Below, piece by piece: positions 1 to 8,418 of a DNA stretch of 39,695 bases. A program made the position numbers and the translations under genes. The notes beneath the pieces are model-generated. The model made no database searches. It was not told the origin of the DNA and saw only the letters and a list, made by a program, of their open reading frames with translations. Every line of letters starts with the position of its first letter. Position 1 is the first letter of the stretch. Origin of the DNA: Verrucomicrobiota bacterium. GTDB taxonomy: Bacteria; Verrucomicrobiota; Verrucomicrobiia; Chthoniobacterales; JAFAMB01. The stretch lies in contig JAFAZK010000190.1 in assembly GCA_019239825.1 (NCBI GenBank), positions 1 through 39,695 of the forward strand, in the 5' to 3' direction.

Positions 1-762
1 CAGGAGGAGCTGAAGTTTCGTCTGCTGCGCAACAAGGACCTGAGCCCGGTCAACTACAAGCGCGTGGCCGAGGCGGACGGCCGGGAAGTGCCATGGGACC
101 AGATCGTGAAGGGCTATGAATATGAGAAGGGCAAATTCGTCGTCTTAAAAGACGAAGATTTTGCCAGAGTCGATATCGAAGCCACCCAGACAGTCGACAT
201 TTTTAGCTTTGTCCGGATCGAAGAAGTCGATCCCCTCCTCTTCTATAAGCCATACTACCTCGAGGTCGGGAAAGGAGGGGATAAAGCCTATGTGCTCTTG
301 CGCGATTCTCTCGTCGAAACCGGAAAGATTGCGATAGCTAAAGTCGTTATTCGAACCCGACAACATTTGGCGGCGGTGAAGCCTCAAAAAAATGCTCTCA
401 TTTTAGAGTTGATGAGGTTCCCGACGGAACTTCTCGATATGGCGGAATTCAAAGCGCCGGCCGCAAAATCGCTTCGGAAACCCGAAACGGAGATGGCTGA
501 GCGGCTGATCGAAAGCATGTCGACAAAGTGGGACCCAACCCAATACACTGACGAGTACCACGAAGCTCTCGAAAAGCTAATCGACAAAAAGATCGAGACC
601 GGCGGTAAATTTGCTCCCGCACCGGCCAAACAGAAGCGGGCGACTAACGTCGTCGATCTAGCTGCCGTCCTTCAAGAAAGCATTCGCCAAAAAACCGGGA
701 AAACAAAATCCGAGAAGGCAGCGAAGAGATCTGGGCCAAAGAGCCGCAAGAAAGCAGCCTAA
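1..762 (+). CDS. ku: Ku protein (NHEJ DNA-end-binding), 5' truncated by window edge
   Basis: The reading frame is open from base 1, so the gene starts upstream of the window; 253 residues are visible. The segment just after the edge (FRLLRNKDLSPVNYKR, then EVPWDQIVKGYEYEKGKFVV) is the conserved core of bacterial Ku, which forms a homodimeric ring on double-strand break ends and recruits the ligase LigD for non-homologous end joining. A GTG at base 64 is only an internal codon and not the real start, because family similarity continues upstream of it. The last ~25 residues are rich in Lys, Arg and Ser (KTGKTKSEKAAKRSGPKSRK), as in Ku proteins with an extended basic DNA-binding tail. No ligD lies in the window. 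The gene converges on the cytochrome oxidase operon. The family assignment is secure; whether an NHEJ ligase is encoded nearby cannot be seen. Confidence 0.93.
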   Translation, partial: QEELKFRLLRNKDLSPVNYKRVAEADGREVPWDQIVKGYEYEKGKFVVLKDEDFARVDIEATQTVDIFSFVRIEEVDPLLFYKPYYLEVGKGGDKAYVLLRDSLVETGKIAIAKVVIRTRQHLAAVKPQKNALILELMRFPTELLDMAEFKAPAAKSLRKPETEMAERLIESMSTKWDPTQYTDEYHEALEKLIDKKIETGGKFAPAPAKQKRATNVVDLAAVLQESIRQKTGKTKSEKAAKRSGPKSRKKAA

Positions 763-778
763 CCGGCAGTTGTAAAAC

Positions 779-801
779 GGCTCAGGCGAGCCAGATCTTT
801 T
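779..801 (+). terminator. Possible Rho-independent terminator of ku
   Basis: GGCTC-AGGC-GAGCC forms a perfect 5-bp stem with a 4-base loop and is followed, after AGATC, by a run of five T. It sits 17 bases after the ku stop codon. The stem is short, so this is plausible rather than certain. The rest of the 192-bp convergent spacer shows nothing else I can name. Confidence 0.45.
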
Positions 802-954
802 TGGCGTGACTCACAAAAAAGACCCGCTCGGGAGAAGCGCTTTGCGATCGATGGATTTTCGATCCAGGCCGCTCCTAGCGGACTTGGTCGACTTTTACCT
901 TACTGTGGCTAAGTACCATTTCCTGTTCCCACGGGCGCAGGTCTCCGGGGCGCA

Positions 955-1239
955 TCAACGCCACCAGGAACGGCTGATATAATCGCTGATCACAAACACC
1001 AGCAAAATGCTTAACCATAGGAATCCCCCACCTGCAAAGAGCCAGATCAGTCTACCACTCGCCCGAACCTGCATGAAAAACAAAAGAACTATCACCGCTT
1101 CGATCGCGGCGATCAGCAGCAATAAAAGAGATTCGATTAGGCCGAGATAAAACATGCGCAGGCCTACCGCGATCAGGAGCAACACCAATAACACCACATA
1201 GGTCCACAATGCTTGCACGGCCTCCTTTTTTCCGGTCAT
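955..1239 (-). CDS. ctaF: Cytochrome c oxidase subunit IV (prokaryotic type)
   Basis: This 94-residue protein has three predicted membrane helices (about 10-27, 33-57 and 65-88), the size and topology of the small subunit IV of bacterial caa3 oxidases (COX4_pro family). The segment FYLGLIESLLLLLIAAIEAV followed by a second helix carrying FFMQVR is typical of the family. Its ATG overlaps the stop codon of ctaE by 4 bp, and it is the last gene of the respiratory operon. Its role is structural, stabilising the subunit I/III core. Assignment rests on size, topology and position more than on catalytic residues. Confidence 0.85.
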   Translation of the reverse strand: MTGKKEAVQALWTYVVLLVLLLIAVGLRMFYLGLIESLLLLLIAAIEAVIVLLFFMQVRASGRLIWLFAGGGFLWLSILLVFVISDYISRSWWR

Positions 1240-1883
1240 ACTTTACCTCCCAACAGGTACAGCAGCGTGAACAGAAAGATCCAAACCATATCCACGAAAT
1301 GCCAGTAGATTCCTATGACTTCCAGAGGCATAAAATGTTCTTCGTGCACCCATCCTCTCAGAACTAACCAAGCAATAACCAAAATTAGCCCGATGCCGAC
1401 GAGCAGGTGTAACGCGTGGAATCCAGTCATGATGAAGTAGAGCAGAAAAAAGAGCTGAACCTGCGGTGAATTGGATCCGGACCAGTGGAACGCCTCCCCG
1501 GGGAAAAGTCCCTTCGTCCAGTCTTCATGATACTCAATTCCTTTGATGACCAGGAATACGGCGCCGAGCGCACACGTGGCTAAAAGAAGTAGGATCGTCA
1601 GGAACTTCGCACCCATTTTATTGGTGGCAGCTGCCAACGACATGGTCAACCCGCTAGTAAATAGTATCCCCGTGTTTAAGGCTCCCAGCACGACGTTCAG
1701 TTCTTGTGCACCTTCATTGAACGCCTGAGTATAGCTGAACCGATAGACACTAAACGCGAGTATAAGGGCGCCAAAGAACATAATCTCGGATGCGACAAAG
1801 ACCCAGATCCCGGCCGTGGAGGTCTCTCGCTGTTGCTCGATGTCCGAGAAGTGCTCGTAGAGGATGGCTCGGTTGTTACTCAT
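1236..1883 (-). CDS. ctaE: Cytochrome c oxidase subunit III
   Basis: The 215-residue, five-helix protein belongs to the heme-copper oxidase subunit III family. Visible family features are the N-terminal STAGIWVFVASEIMFFGALI segment, FHWSGSNSPQVQLFFL, the FHALHLLVG motif and the C-terminal YWHFVDMVWIFLF block. It packs against subunit I in the membrane and helps maintain oxygen and proton access. It overlaps subunit IV by 4 bp, but is separated from ctaD by 451 bp containing a repeat element, which is unusual for an oxidase operon. The length is normal for the short, five-helix caa3-type version. Confidence 0.95.
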   Translation of the reverse strand: MSNNRAILYEHFSDIEQQRETSTAGIWVFVASEIMFFGALILAFSVYRFSYTQAFNEGAQELNVVLGALNTGILFTSGLTMSLAAATNKMGAKFLTILLLLATCALGAVFLVIKGIEYHEDWTKGLFPGEAFHWSGSNSPQVQLFFLLYFIMTGFHALHLLVGIGLILVIAWLVLRGWVHEEHFMPLEVIGIYWHFVDMVWIFLFTLLYLLGGKV

Positions 1884-1966
1884 AGCATCAGTTGTCTCAC
1901 GATTTGTTCATTCTAAGCGGCGGGTTGGCTCATCTTGCTGGTGCAAACCGGTACCGGAGAATAACG

Positions 1967-2160
1967 CCTGGATGGGAGCCGCTTTTGACCGGTCCTAAAA
2001 CAAAACGCATAAACGCACGAAAAAATGAGACTTTTACCTGAAAGTTTCGTAGCAGGCGGCTCCCGAAAACGTCTCGTCGCCTGCCATATACTATCGGTAT
2101 CTTGTACGTTTTTTTCACTGCCAAAGGGTGATGGCACGCGCTGGGTAATTTCCGGGAGCT
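1967..2160 (-). repeat. R1 repeat, truncated copy (ctaD-ctaE spacer)
   Basis: The left outer arm (GGATGGGAGCCGCTTTTGAC) and inner arms (CAGGCGGCTCCCG at 2053-2065 and CCGGGAGCT at 2152-2160) match the full R1 elements at 17684, 26878 and 38097. Read on the minus strand, it aligns along its length with the right half of the 38097 copy, including a conserved interior around ACCCAGCGCGTGCCATCACC. The right inner arm stops after GGGAGCT and the second outer arm is missing, so this copy is truncated or recombined. Small ORFs predicted here are products of the repeat. Confidence 0.8.
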
Positions 2161-2220
2161 CATAGCATGACTAATAGAGGATTCGTAAGTTTATCGTTCC
2201 GTGCGTGAACGCCAAAGTTA

Positions 2221-2301
2221 GCAGTAAGCAGTCTAAGAGCCTCGCATGATTACTTACTGATTACGGACGCACTGATTACTGATTACTGATTACTGATTAC
2301 T
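2221..2301. repeat. Heptamer tract (TGATTAC-type)
   Basis: GCAGTAAGCAGT is followed by several partly tandem copies of ACTGATT/TGATTAC, ending in three perfect tandem copies just upstream of the ctaD stop codon side. The same heptamer vocabulary recurs near 14342-14374, 14797-14828, 34529-34594 and 39658-39695. Confidence 0.75.
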
Positions 2302-2334
2302 TCTTCGTACGCGCACGTTGTTGGTTTTCTCACA

Positions 2335-3975
2335 CTAGTCCTCCACTGCCTCATGCCTCGGCGGCGGATAATTATAGGCCTCATCCGCTTGGATCGGCGG
2401 CTCCTCAAAATTATGCGGTGGTGGAGGAGAGGTGGTTTCCCATTCAAATCCTATTACACCCCAGGGATTGTTGTCGGCTCGCTTTCCATATCGGCATGAC
2501 CAGATGAGATAACAGAGCGGCAAAAGATACCCGAGCCCGAGGATGGAAGCGCCAGCCGTCGAAAGGACATTGTAAACCTGAAACTGCTCAGGGTAGGCAT
2601 GGTACCGTCTAGGCATACCCAGATATCCGAGGATGAATTGCGGAAAAAAAGTCAGGTTGAAGCCGAGGAACGTAACGATAGCGGTCATTTTCCCTAGGAA
2701 CTCGGGGTACATACGTCCCGAGATTTTCGGCCACCAAAAGTGCAGTCCACCCATGAACGCCATCACCATCCCTCCCACCATGATGTAATGGAAATGCGCG
2801 ATGACGAAATAGGTGTCATGGACGTGAACATCAAAACCGAGCGTGGCTAAGAACAGCCCCGTCATCCCGCCGACAGTGAACAAGCCGATAAATCCGATGG
2901 CATACAACATCGGCGTATCGAGCGAGATGGAGCCGCGATAGAGAGTAGCTGTCCAGTTGAACACCTTGATCGCGGACGGAACCGCCACGGCAAAGCTCAG
3001 AAAAGAGAAGATCATGCCGGCAAAGACAGACTGGCTGCTAACAAACATGTGATGACCCCAGACCAGAAACCCGAGCAACGCGATGGCCATACTCGCAAAA
3101 GCCACAAAGGTGTATCCAAACACCCGCTTCTTAGCGAATGCACAGATCAGCTCACTCACTACCCCCATACCGGGTAAAATCATGATGTAAACCGCCGGAT
3201 GCGAATAGAACCAGAATAGATGCTGGAAAAGCAAAGGGTCACCTCCCAGAGCCGGATCAAACACACCGACATGCCAGATCCTTTCGAGCGCCATCAAGGT
3301 TAACGTCATAGCCAGAACCGGAGTGGCCAGTACGAAAATCAGGCTGGTAGCATACATAGACCAGACAAATAGACGGAGCCGCATCCAAGTCATTCCCGGA
3401 GCACGTAGCTTATGCGTAGTGACGATAAAATTCAGGCCCGTGAGGATGGACGAAAATCCGTTAATGAATACTCCGGCCGCCATCAAGGCGACATGAGAAT
3501 TAGAATAGGTGCTGCTATAAGGCGTATAAAACGTCCACCCAGTATCGACTCCGCCTACCAACAGAGCGTAGAGCGCGATTGCGCCGCCGAAAATAAAGAT
3601 ATACCAACTCAGTAAGTTCAGTTTCGGAAACGCAAGGTCGCGAGCACCCAACATGAGTGGGAGCAGAAAATTTCCGAGTACGCTGGGGATCGATGGAATC
3701 AAAAAAAACCAAACCATCAGCACCCCGTGCGTAGTGAAGAGCTTGTTATAGGTTTCGGCCTGCACGAGATCGCCCCGCGGAGTCAACAGGTTAAGCCGCA
3801 TAACCGCGGCCGCGATGGCCGCGATCGCAAAGAACCCAATGATGGTGAATAGGTAGAGAAGTGCGATCCGTTTATGGTCGGTAGTGAGAAACCACGACCG
3901 TAAGGTGTGTTCTTTCAGGTAGGAAGGTGGCTCATCCTTCTCGACTACGGCATAACTTTGGACCGGTAATGGCAT
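2335..3975 (-). CDS. ctaD: Cytochrome c oxidase subunit I, A2-type (caa3)
   Basis: This 546-residue, 12-helix protein is the catalytic subunit of a heme-copper oxidase that reduces O2 at the heme a3-CuB site and pumps protons. The active-site motif reads [16 protein letters not shown]: the His and Tyr of the cross-linked pair are present, and Tyr-Ser before His-Pro, with no Glu after it, is the signature of the A2 subfamily, which includes caa3 oxidases. Other ligand motifs visible are WGHHMF (CuB histidines) and [19 protein letters not shown] (heme a and a3 histidines). The N-terminal [18 protein letters not shown] block is also typical. The start ATG is followed by a normal cytoplasmic leader. 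It lies between ctaC (470-bp spacer) and ctaE (451-bp spacer). Confidence 0.97.
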   Translation of the reverse strand: MPLPVQSYAVVEKDEPPSYLKEHTLRSWFLTTDHKRIALLYLFTIIGFFAIAAIAAAVMRLNLLTPRGDLVQAETYNKLFTTHGVLMVWFFLIPSIPSVLGNFLLPLMLGARDLAFPKLNLLSWYIFIFGGAIALYALLVGGVDTGWTFYTPYSSTYSNSHVALMAAGVFINGFSSILTGLNFIVTTHKLRAPGMTWMRLRLFVWSMYATSLIFVLATPVLAMTLTLMALERIWHVGVFDPALGGDPLLFQHLFWFYSHPAVYIMILPGMGVVSELICAFAKKRVFGYTFVAFASMAIALLGFLVWGHHMFVSSQSVFAGMIFSFLSFAVAVPSAIKVFNWTATLYRGSISLDTPMLYAIGFIGLFTVGGMTGLFLATLGFDVHVHDTYFVIAHFHYIMVGGMVMAFMGGLHFWWPKISGRMYPEFLGKMTAIVTFLGFNLTFFPQFILGYLGMPRRYHAYPEQFQVYNVLSTAGASILGLGYLLPLCYLIWSCRYGKRADNNPWGVIGFEWETTSPPPPHNFEEPPIQADEAYNYPPPRHEAVED

Positions 3976-4445
3976 AGGCTTAGTTCGCCAGGCGGCCCTT
4001 TCCTACTCGTCCTCGAATCCTGGCGAACGGATTGCTGGAGTGTTGGAGTCGTGGAGTAGTGCGCCCGGCGTAGCCTGCCGGATTTACCGCGCAGCGGTTA
4101 TACAGATTAGGCCAGGGCTTCAGCCCTGGGTTATGTAACGCATTTATTCGCCCTGAAAGTGGCGTCCGAAAAGCGTGTTCGGGCAGTGGCGCGTTCCTTC
4201 CGCCAAGCCCGCCAACATCGGGTGCCACTTTCAGCGCACGCGCCTCGATCCGAGCAACCCAGGGCTGAAGCCCTGGGCTATTTTGTATAGCCGCTTCGCG
4301 GCAAAATCGCCTATATCCCCGGCCTATGACACCCAGCGTCTTCAACGCCAACTTCCAGCGCATTCTCTGCCATTCCTTTTTCGCGTTCATTCGCGGCCTA
4401 TGTTCGCGTCCATTCGCGATTTATATTCGTGTCCATTCGCGGTTG
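3976..4445. repeat. ctaC-ctaD spacer filled with mixed repeats (family D palindromes, octamers, CGCGAAT motifs)
   Basis: This 470-bp gap inside the operon holds three repeat types. At 4012-4055 it carries TCGTCCTCGAATC and an octamer-like run in reverse sense (GGAGTGTTGGAGTCGTGGAG). At 4112-4281 two palindromes (CCAGGGCTTCAGCCCTGGG and CCCAGGGCTGAAGCCCTGGG) with inner CTGAAAGTGGCG/CGCCACTTTCAG-like arms form a large inverted repeat. At 4380-4444 come three imperfect repeats of TTCGCGTCCATTCGCGG. Predicted ORFs on both strands here are formed by these repeats and resemble no protein I know. Confidence 0.75.
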
Positions 4446-5417
4446 CTACCTATTCGGTATGTTCGCTTCGGGAGGCGATGACCCAATACTTTTTAGGTAA
4501 GTTATTATCGCAAACAGATCGTCCTCCGAGATTCGCCCCTGGAAACTCGGCATCACCGGATCGAATCCCGCCACAATCTGCGTATTGGGGATGAGAATGC
4601 AGTCACGTAGATAACGCTCGTCTGCCTGCACTATCCGGCCATCTGCGAGTGGAACCTGCGAGTCGTAGATCCCCTCCAGCAATGGAGCCCGGACAGCGGC
4701 TTGAGCTGCATGGCAGCCACTGCATCCGAATGAATGAAACAATTGCTCGCCACGCTGAGCAACCGACACCGTGTCGCGCCCCGTCTTCAACCAGGCCGCA
4801 AAATCGGTTGGGTTCATCACGATCACTTGTCCGATCATCAAGGCATGATTCGTCCCACAGTACTGGGCGCAAAATATCTGGTAGGTTCCAAGCTTGGTGG
4901 CTTTAAACCACTGGGTGGTATAGCGGCCGGGTAACACGTCTTCCTTGATCCGGAACGCCGGCAAAAAAAAGCTATGAATGACGTCTTCAGAAGTCATCAC
5001 CAGCTTCACTGTCTGGCCTAAAGGCACGTGTAACTGATTAATCTCCCGCTTGCCCTGCAAGTGCTCGAGTTTCCACATCCATTGCTTGCCGATCACATGC
5101 ACTTCCACCGCGCCTTTCGGCTCAGTCGATTCTTTGAAGTAGATTTTTGCGCCCCAGCCGAACAAACCGAGGAAGATAAAGAAGGGAACTGCGCTCCAAG
5201 TCACCTCGACCGCGATATTCTCTGTCTTAGGCGGAGTTCGATCAGCCGCCGCGCGTTTCCGATACTTGGCGAGAAAATAAATCATCACCACCGCGATGGC
5301 CAAGGTGACCGTACCGGTTAACAAAACGAGAAAGATGAGCAGGGTATCGACTTGCCCGGCCACTTTTGAGGCTTGATTCGGGAAGAACTGTATCTGGGCG
5401 ATGAAGACCCTATTCAT
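4446..5417 (-). CDS. ctaC: Cytochrome c oxidase subunit II with fused cytochrome c domain (caa3)
   Basis: The 323-residue protein has two N-terminal membrane helices (about 24-49 and 73-92), a periplasmic cupredoxin domain and a C-terminal class I cytochrome c domain. CuA ligands are visible: H148, and the block CAQYCGTNHALM (C183, C187, H191, M194). The heme attachment motif is C232-SG-C235-H236, with a candidate Met ligand in PVMPSFQG near residue 293. This fusion defines caa3-type oxidases, which accept electrons through their own cytochrome c domain, here most likely straight from alternative complex III. Its start overlaps the SCO gene stop by 4 bp. The N terminus is short, with no clear cleavable signal. 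Confidence 0.96.
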   Translation of the reverse strand: MNRVFIAQIQFFPNQASKVAGQVDTLLIFLVLLTGTVTLAIAVVMIYFLAKYRKRAAADRTPPKTENIAVEVTWSAVPFFIFLGLFGWGAKIYFKESTEPKGAVEVHVIGKQWMWKLEHLQGKREINQLHVPLGQTVKLVMTSEDVIHSFFLPAFRIKEDVLPGRYTTQWFKATKLGTYQIFCAQYCGTNHALMIGQVIVMNPTDFAAWLKTGRDTVSVAQRGEQLFHSFGCSGCHAAQAAVRAPLLEGIYDSQVPLADGRIVQADERYLRDCILIPNTQIVAGFDPVMPSFQGRISEDDLFAIITYLKSIGSSPPEANIPNR

Positions 5418-6226
5418 GTAACCAAATCTTTATTTCTTCGACGATGCGCCCGGTAAATAATGGCGCTAAGGGCAATCAGAGTTAACACCGCAGCCACCCG
5501 CATTATCACAAGTACAATGTAAGCAACGGTGCCTGGCGCAATGTTGGGACAGAAACAAAGCAACGCTATCGGCGAAACCGGCGCGGCCACGGCGTCGCGA
5601 CGGGCCAACGTAATCGCTCGATCAATCTCCTTTGCGGGGAACTCGATACCCAACAGATAACTCGAAATTCTTCCATTCGGACTCAAGACCACTAAACCGC
5701 TTGGATGTACGTATTGTTTAGAGACTTGATCGTAGCGATAACGAAAGCCGACTTGGTCCGCTAACCGTTTAATAGCCGCTTCTGCTCCAGTCAAAAAATG
5801 CCACTGTTGTGCCGCCGGCGCCCAGCCATACCGGCGGAGATAGTTGTCCAATTTGTTCTTGGCTACTCCGGAGCCCTCGTTTGGATCGATGCTAACAAAA
5901 ATGAAATTGAAATCGCGTTTGGCGAGCGACGGCGGCAAATCCTGCAGGCCCTGTACGAACGCGTTAAGTACTACTCCGCACAGCATCGGGCATTGATAAT
6001 ATCCGAGTGTCAAAATAACCGGTCGTTGATGAAAATATTGATCCAGTCGAACCGAGTTTCCCTGTTCATCGATGAAATGCTCATCCGTAGCGACGATTTG
6101 GTTGAGGCGCTGTTCGAAACGAATATCTCGGTTCGGATCTTTGGCCGGATCTGTCGCCTGAGCAAAGCCGTTCCAGAGACAAAATCGCTCGAATAGCAAT
6201 AGAAGAAGCAAGCAGCGCCTGATCAT
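5414..6226 (-). CDS. sco: SCO1/SenC family copper chaperone for CuA assembly
   Basis: The 270-residue protein has an N-terminal signal or anchor (about 1-22), a thioredoxin-like domain with the copper-binding CPMLC motif (about residue 80) in the context LGYYQCPMLCGVV, and the downstream FVSIDPNE and YVHPSG segments, whose His completes the SCO copper site. SCO proteins deliver copper to the CuA centre of subunit II, which fits its position directly before ctaC with a 4-bp overlap. A C-terminal membrane helix (about 229-258) is present, making this a doubly anchored or tail-anchored version, longer than the minimal ~200-residue family members. Confidence 0.93.
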   Translation of the reverse strand: MIRRCLLLLLLFERFCLWNGFAQATDPAKDPNRDIRFEQRLNQIVATDEHFIDEQGNSVRLDQYFHQRPVILTLGYYQCPMLCGVVLNAFVQGLQDLPPSLAKRDFNFIFVSIDPNEGSGVAKNKLDNYLRRYGWAPAAQQWHFLTGAEAAIKRLADQVGFRYRYDQVSKQYVHPSGLVVLSPNGRISSYLLGIEFPAKEIDRAITLARRDAVAAPVSPIALLCFCPNIAPGTVAYIVLVIMRVAAVLTLIALSAIIYRAHRRRNKDLVT

Positions 6227-6693
6227 GGAGTTGGACTTGGTTTCTCGGCGGCGGCCGGTGGTAGAATTTTTGCGCCTCCGGCCTTCTGGACTTGCATGTC
6301 GATCTCGGTTTGACCGCTATCGGGTGGTCGAACCGGCGCTCCCCGGCTAAGGAAACGATCCATCGCCTGCTGGATGGGGATGTGGACAATCCCGTTCTTA
6401 CGATCAATCCACCCGTAAGTGGTCAACTCCTGGTTCTTGGCCTTAAGATAATCGTTTAAATCGTTCGGCGGATTCGTTTGTAACTGGGGGTGCGGAAAGC
6501 GGTCGAGTGTCGCTTCCCGGGCATGCTCGGTTCTACCGATGCTAATGCCGTGACCAACTAAAGATCGTGAGAACACTAGTACACCCAGGAAAATGACCAC
6601 GAGACTCACGACAAATCCGATAGTGAACCAGACCCATGGCCAAAACGGTATATCGCTAGTCTCGTAGCCTTTCTCGATGGAATCAGCGGACAT
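6223..6693 (-). CDS. Unknown 156-aa membrane-anchored protein in the ACIII-caa3 operon
   Basis: I cannot assign a named family. The protein has one N-terminal membrane helix (about 18-43), then a soluble domain. The most protein-like block is residues ~88-113 (LTTYGWIDRKNGIVHIPIQQ), which resembles a Tyr-Gly-Trp-(Val/Ile)-Asp then Ile-Pro-Ile pattern that I recall from small proteins in oxidase operons; I have not verified this. A Pro-rich tail follows. It lies between actF (11-bp gap) and SCO (4-bp overlap), so it is co-translated with both. An accessory subunit or an assembly factor joining complex III to the oxidase is a reasonable inference, but not shown. The gene itself is secure from coupling and membrane topology. 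Confidence 0.85.
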   Translation of the reverse strand: MSADSIEKGYETSDIPFWPWVWFTIGFVVSLVVIFLGVLVFSRSLVGHGISIGRTEHAREATLDRFPHPQLQTNPPNDLNDYLKAKNQELTTYGWIDRKNGIVHIPIQQAMDRFLSRGAPVRPPDSGQTEIDMQVQKAGGAKILPPAAAEKPSPTP

Positions 6694-6704
6694 TGATTTA
6701 TCCT

Positions 6705-7856
6705 CTAAGAAGTTGCCGATGGGCCGGACACACTAAGCGATTTTAAACTCCGGATGAGTTGCCTGCTGAAAACCAGGATCCAGGCGCCACCGATTGCGAG
6801 AAAGGTGAAAGGATCGGGCCAATCCAGCGAGATGGAAGTCCGAAAAGTGGGGGCGACATACCAGAATACACAGACGGCGTACATCCCGAGGAGCCACACG
6901 GCGATACCACTCAACCACCCAGGTGCCCGTTTCAGCTGGCGAAATAACAACAGAAAAAAAGGTAGAGCAAAGGTAAGACCTGCCAGCACCCAACTCACCG
7001 GCAGCCATCCGCCGCGCATCCGATGGAGATACCAGTTAATTTCGTGCGGCAGGTTTCCCGCGTAAATGATGAGGATTTCGGCCATGCTCATGTATGCCCA
7101 GAGCATGAGAAAGGCTAAGAGCAGGTCTCCGAGCTGGTTGAGCTGGTCCGCTGATGCCTGGTTCGGACCCTGCAGAAGCCCCCGGCTTAAGAGAATGCTG
7201 AGCGCGAGCGCAGAGACGACTTGGTCGATGATGATGATCATCGGAAAAATGCTGGAGTACCAATCCGGTTCCAGGGACATGACCCAGTCCACGACCGCAA
7301 ACGAGGTTACCAGGCTGAACACGACTAATCCCAACGCACTAATTCTCCTAAGGACAAGCATCGGACCCGGGTCCGACTGTTCCAGTTGGCGCCTGGACCA
7401 CCTTAGCAGAAAGAAAGCGAGCCCTCCCCAGATGCAGAAGAACAAACACGTGCGCGCGATAAGAAAGGGCAGATTTAAGTAGATCGCTTTCCGTGCGAGT
7501 ACTTCGGCGGTGCGCGGATCGACCGGCTGAGTCCAGCGGAAGATATAACTGAAGCCAAAAAACAGAGGGATTAATAAAGCCGCCATCGCTGGGAGCGTGC
7601 TTACTCCTGCCTCAAGAAATTTACGGATTGGGACGGTCCAAATTCCCCCGACGAGGTGAGCGATCATCAACACCGGGAAGCAACCCAGCGTCAATCCCAG
7701 CCAGAAAATAAAGCTCATGAGATACGACGGGAACGCATGCGCAGGCGCTAGGAACAAGCCGACAATTACCACTATAAACGCGCCACAAAACGAGATGGCG
7801 CCGAATCTTTGCGCGATGGCCAATCTGGAAGAAGCGCTTTCCATATCAGGGGCCAT
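6705..7856 (-). CDS. actF: Alternative complex III subunit ActF (quinol-side membrane subunit)
   Basis: The 383-residue protein has about ten hydrophobic helices and no cofactor motif, as expected for ActF, an NrfD-like membrane subunit paralogous to ActC. Typical segments are SYLMSFIFWLGLTLGCFPVL near the N terminus, WVMSLEPDWYSSIFPM in the middle and LPFFLLLFRQLKR later. ActF belongs to the membrane module that oxidises menaquinol in the ActABCDEF complex. The start codon lies 11 bp inside the actE stop region, so translation is coupled. The length fits the family (about 380-480 residues, shorter end). Confidence 0.92.
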   Translation of the reverse strand: MAPDMESASSRLAIAQRFGAISFCGAFIVVIVGLFLAPAHAFPSYLMSFIFWLGLTLGCFPVLMIAHLVGGIWTVPIRKFLEAGVSTLPAMAALLIPLFFGFSYIFRWTQPVDPRTAEVLARKAIYLNLPFLIARTCLFFCIWGGLAFFLLRWSRRQLEQSDPGPMLVLRRISALGLVVFSLVTSFAVVDWVMSLEPDWYSSIFPMIIIIDQVVSALALSILLSRGLLQGPNQASADQLNQLGDLLLAFLMLWAYMSMAEILIIYAGNLPHEINWYLHRMRGGWLPVSWVLAGLTFALPFFLLLFRQLKRAPGWLSGIAVWLLGMYAVCVFWYVAPTFRTSISLDWPDPFTFLAIGGAWILVFSRQLIRSLKSLSVSGPSATS

Positions 7857-8418
7857 TCAATCGTGCCTTCTGGTCAGGCGGCACGTCATTGATCGTTGAA
7901 TTTCGCGAGAGCTGCAGGGCTCGGACGTATGCAATGACTGCCCAACGGTCCTCAGGCGTGAGTCTATCGGCATAAGGATACATCACGCCGTAGCCGTGCG
8001 TAATGACGTGAAAAAAATGCCCCTCCGGCGCATCCCGCAACCGTTGCTCATGGAACGAGGGCGGCTGCGGAAACCCACGCTGCACAATCATTCCGTCCGC
8101 CTCACCAGTAGGCCCATGACAAACCGCGCAGTAGATGTTGAACCGGTCACGACCCCGTTCCAGCTCCTGTTTAGTAATCTGGCTAGGAAACCCGCGTACC
8201 AACTTCCCGTTTATTTCGCCCTGGTAAAAGAAATCGTCGGTATCAGCCTGTCCGTGCGGCACTGTGTTAAGAACTAGAGGACGCGAAGAACTGCGATCGG
8301 CAAAAAAGGGATCTTCCTGAAGCGGTTTCAATCGGGAATCATTGCGCATCTCTTCGCGGCACCCGCAACCGAAAAGGACCGCCAGCAAAAAGATAAAACG
8401 CAGCCGTTTTCTTGTCAT
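7846..8418 (-). CDS. actE: Alternative complex III monoheme cytochrome c subunit ActE
   Basis: The 190-residue protein has an N-terminal hydrophobic signal (about 5-18) ending in LFGC, a possible lipobox, matching the known lipid anchoring of ActE. It has one heme c motif, C97-AV-C100-H101, in the context IYCAVCHGPTGEADGM. A candidate axial Met lies in GVMYPYADRL (about 146). The domain ends with the usual cytochrome c helix RWAVIAYVRAL. It is probably the subunit that hands electrons to the caa3 oxidase. It overlaps actD by 4 bp and actF by 11 bp. Confidence 0.93.
   Translation of the reverse strand: MTRKRLRFIFLLAVLFGCGCREEMRNDSRLKPLQEDPFFADRSSSRPLVLNTVPHGQADTDDFFYQGEINGKLVRGFPSQITKQELERGRDRFNIYCAVCHGPTGEADGMIVQRGFPQPPSFHEQRLRDAPEGHFFHVITHGYGVMYPYADRLTPEDRWAVIAYVRALQLSRNSTINDVPPDQKARLNGP

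Noticed and set aside
3980-4594. ORFs of 136 aa (-) and 139 aa (+) between ctaC and ctaD
   Set aside because: Both strands are open over family D palindromes and CGCGAAT words, and the translations match no family; the overlapping ORFs are products of the repeats.
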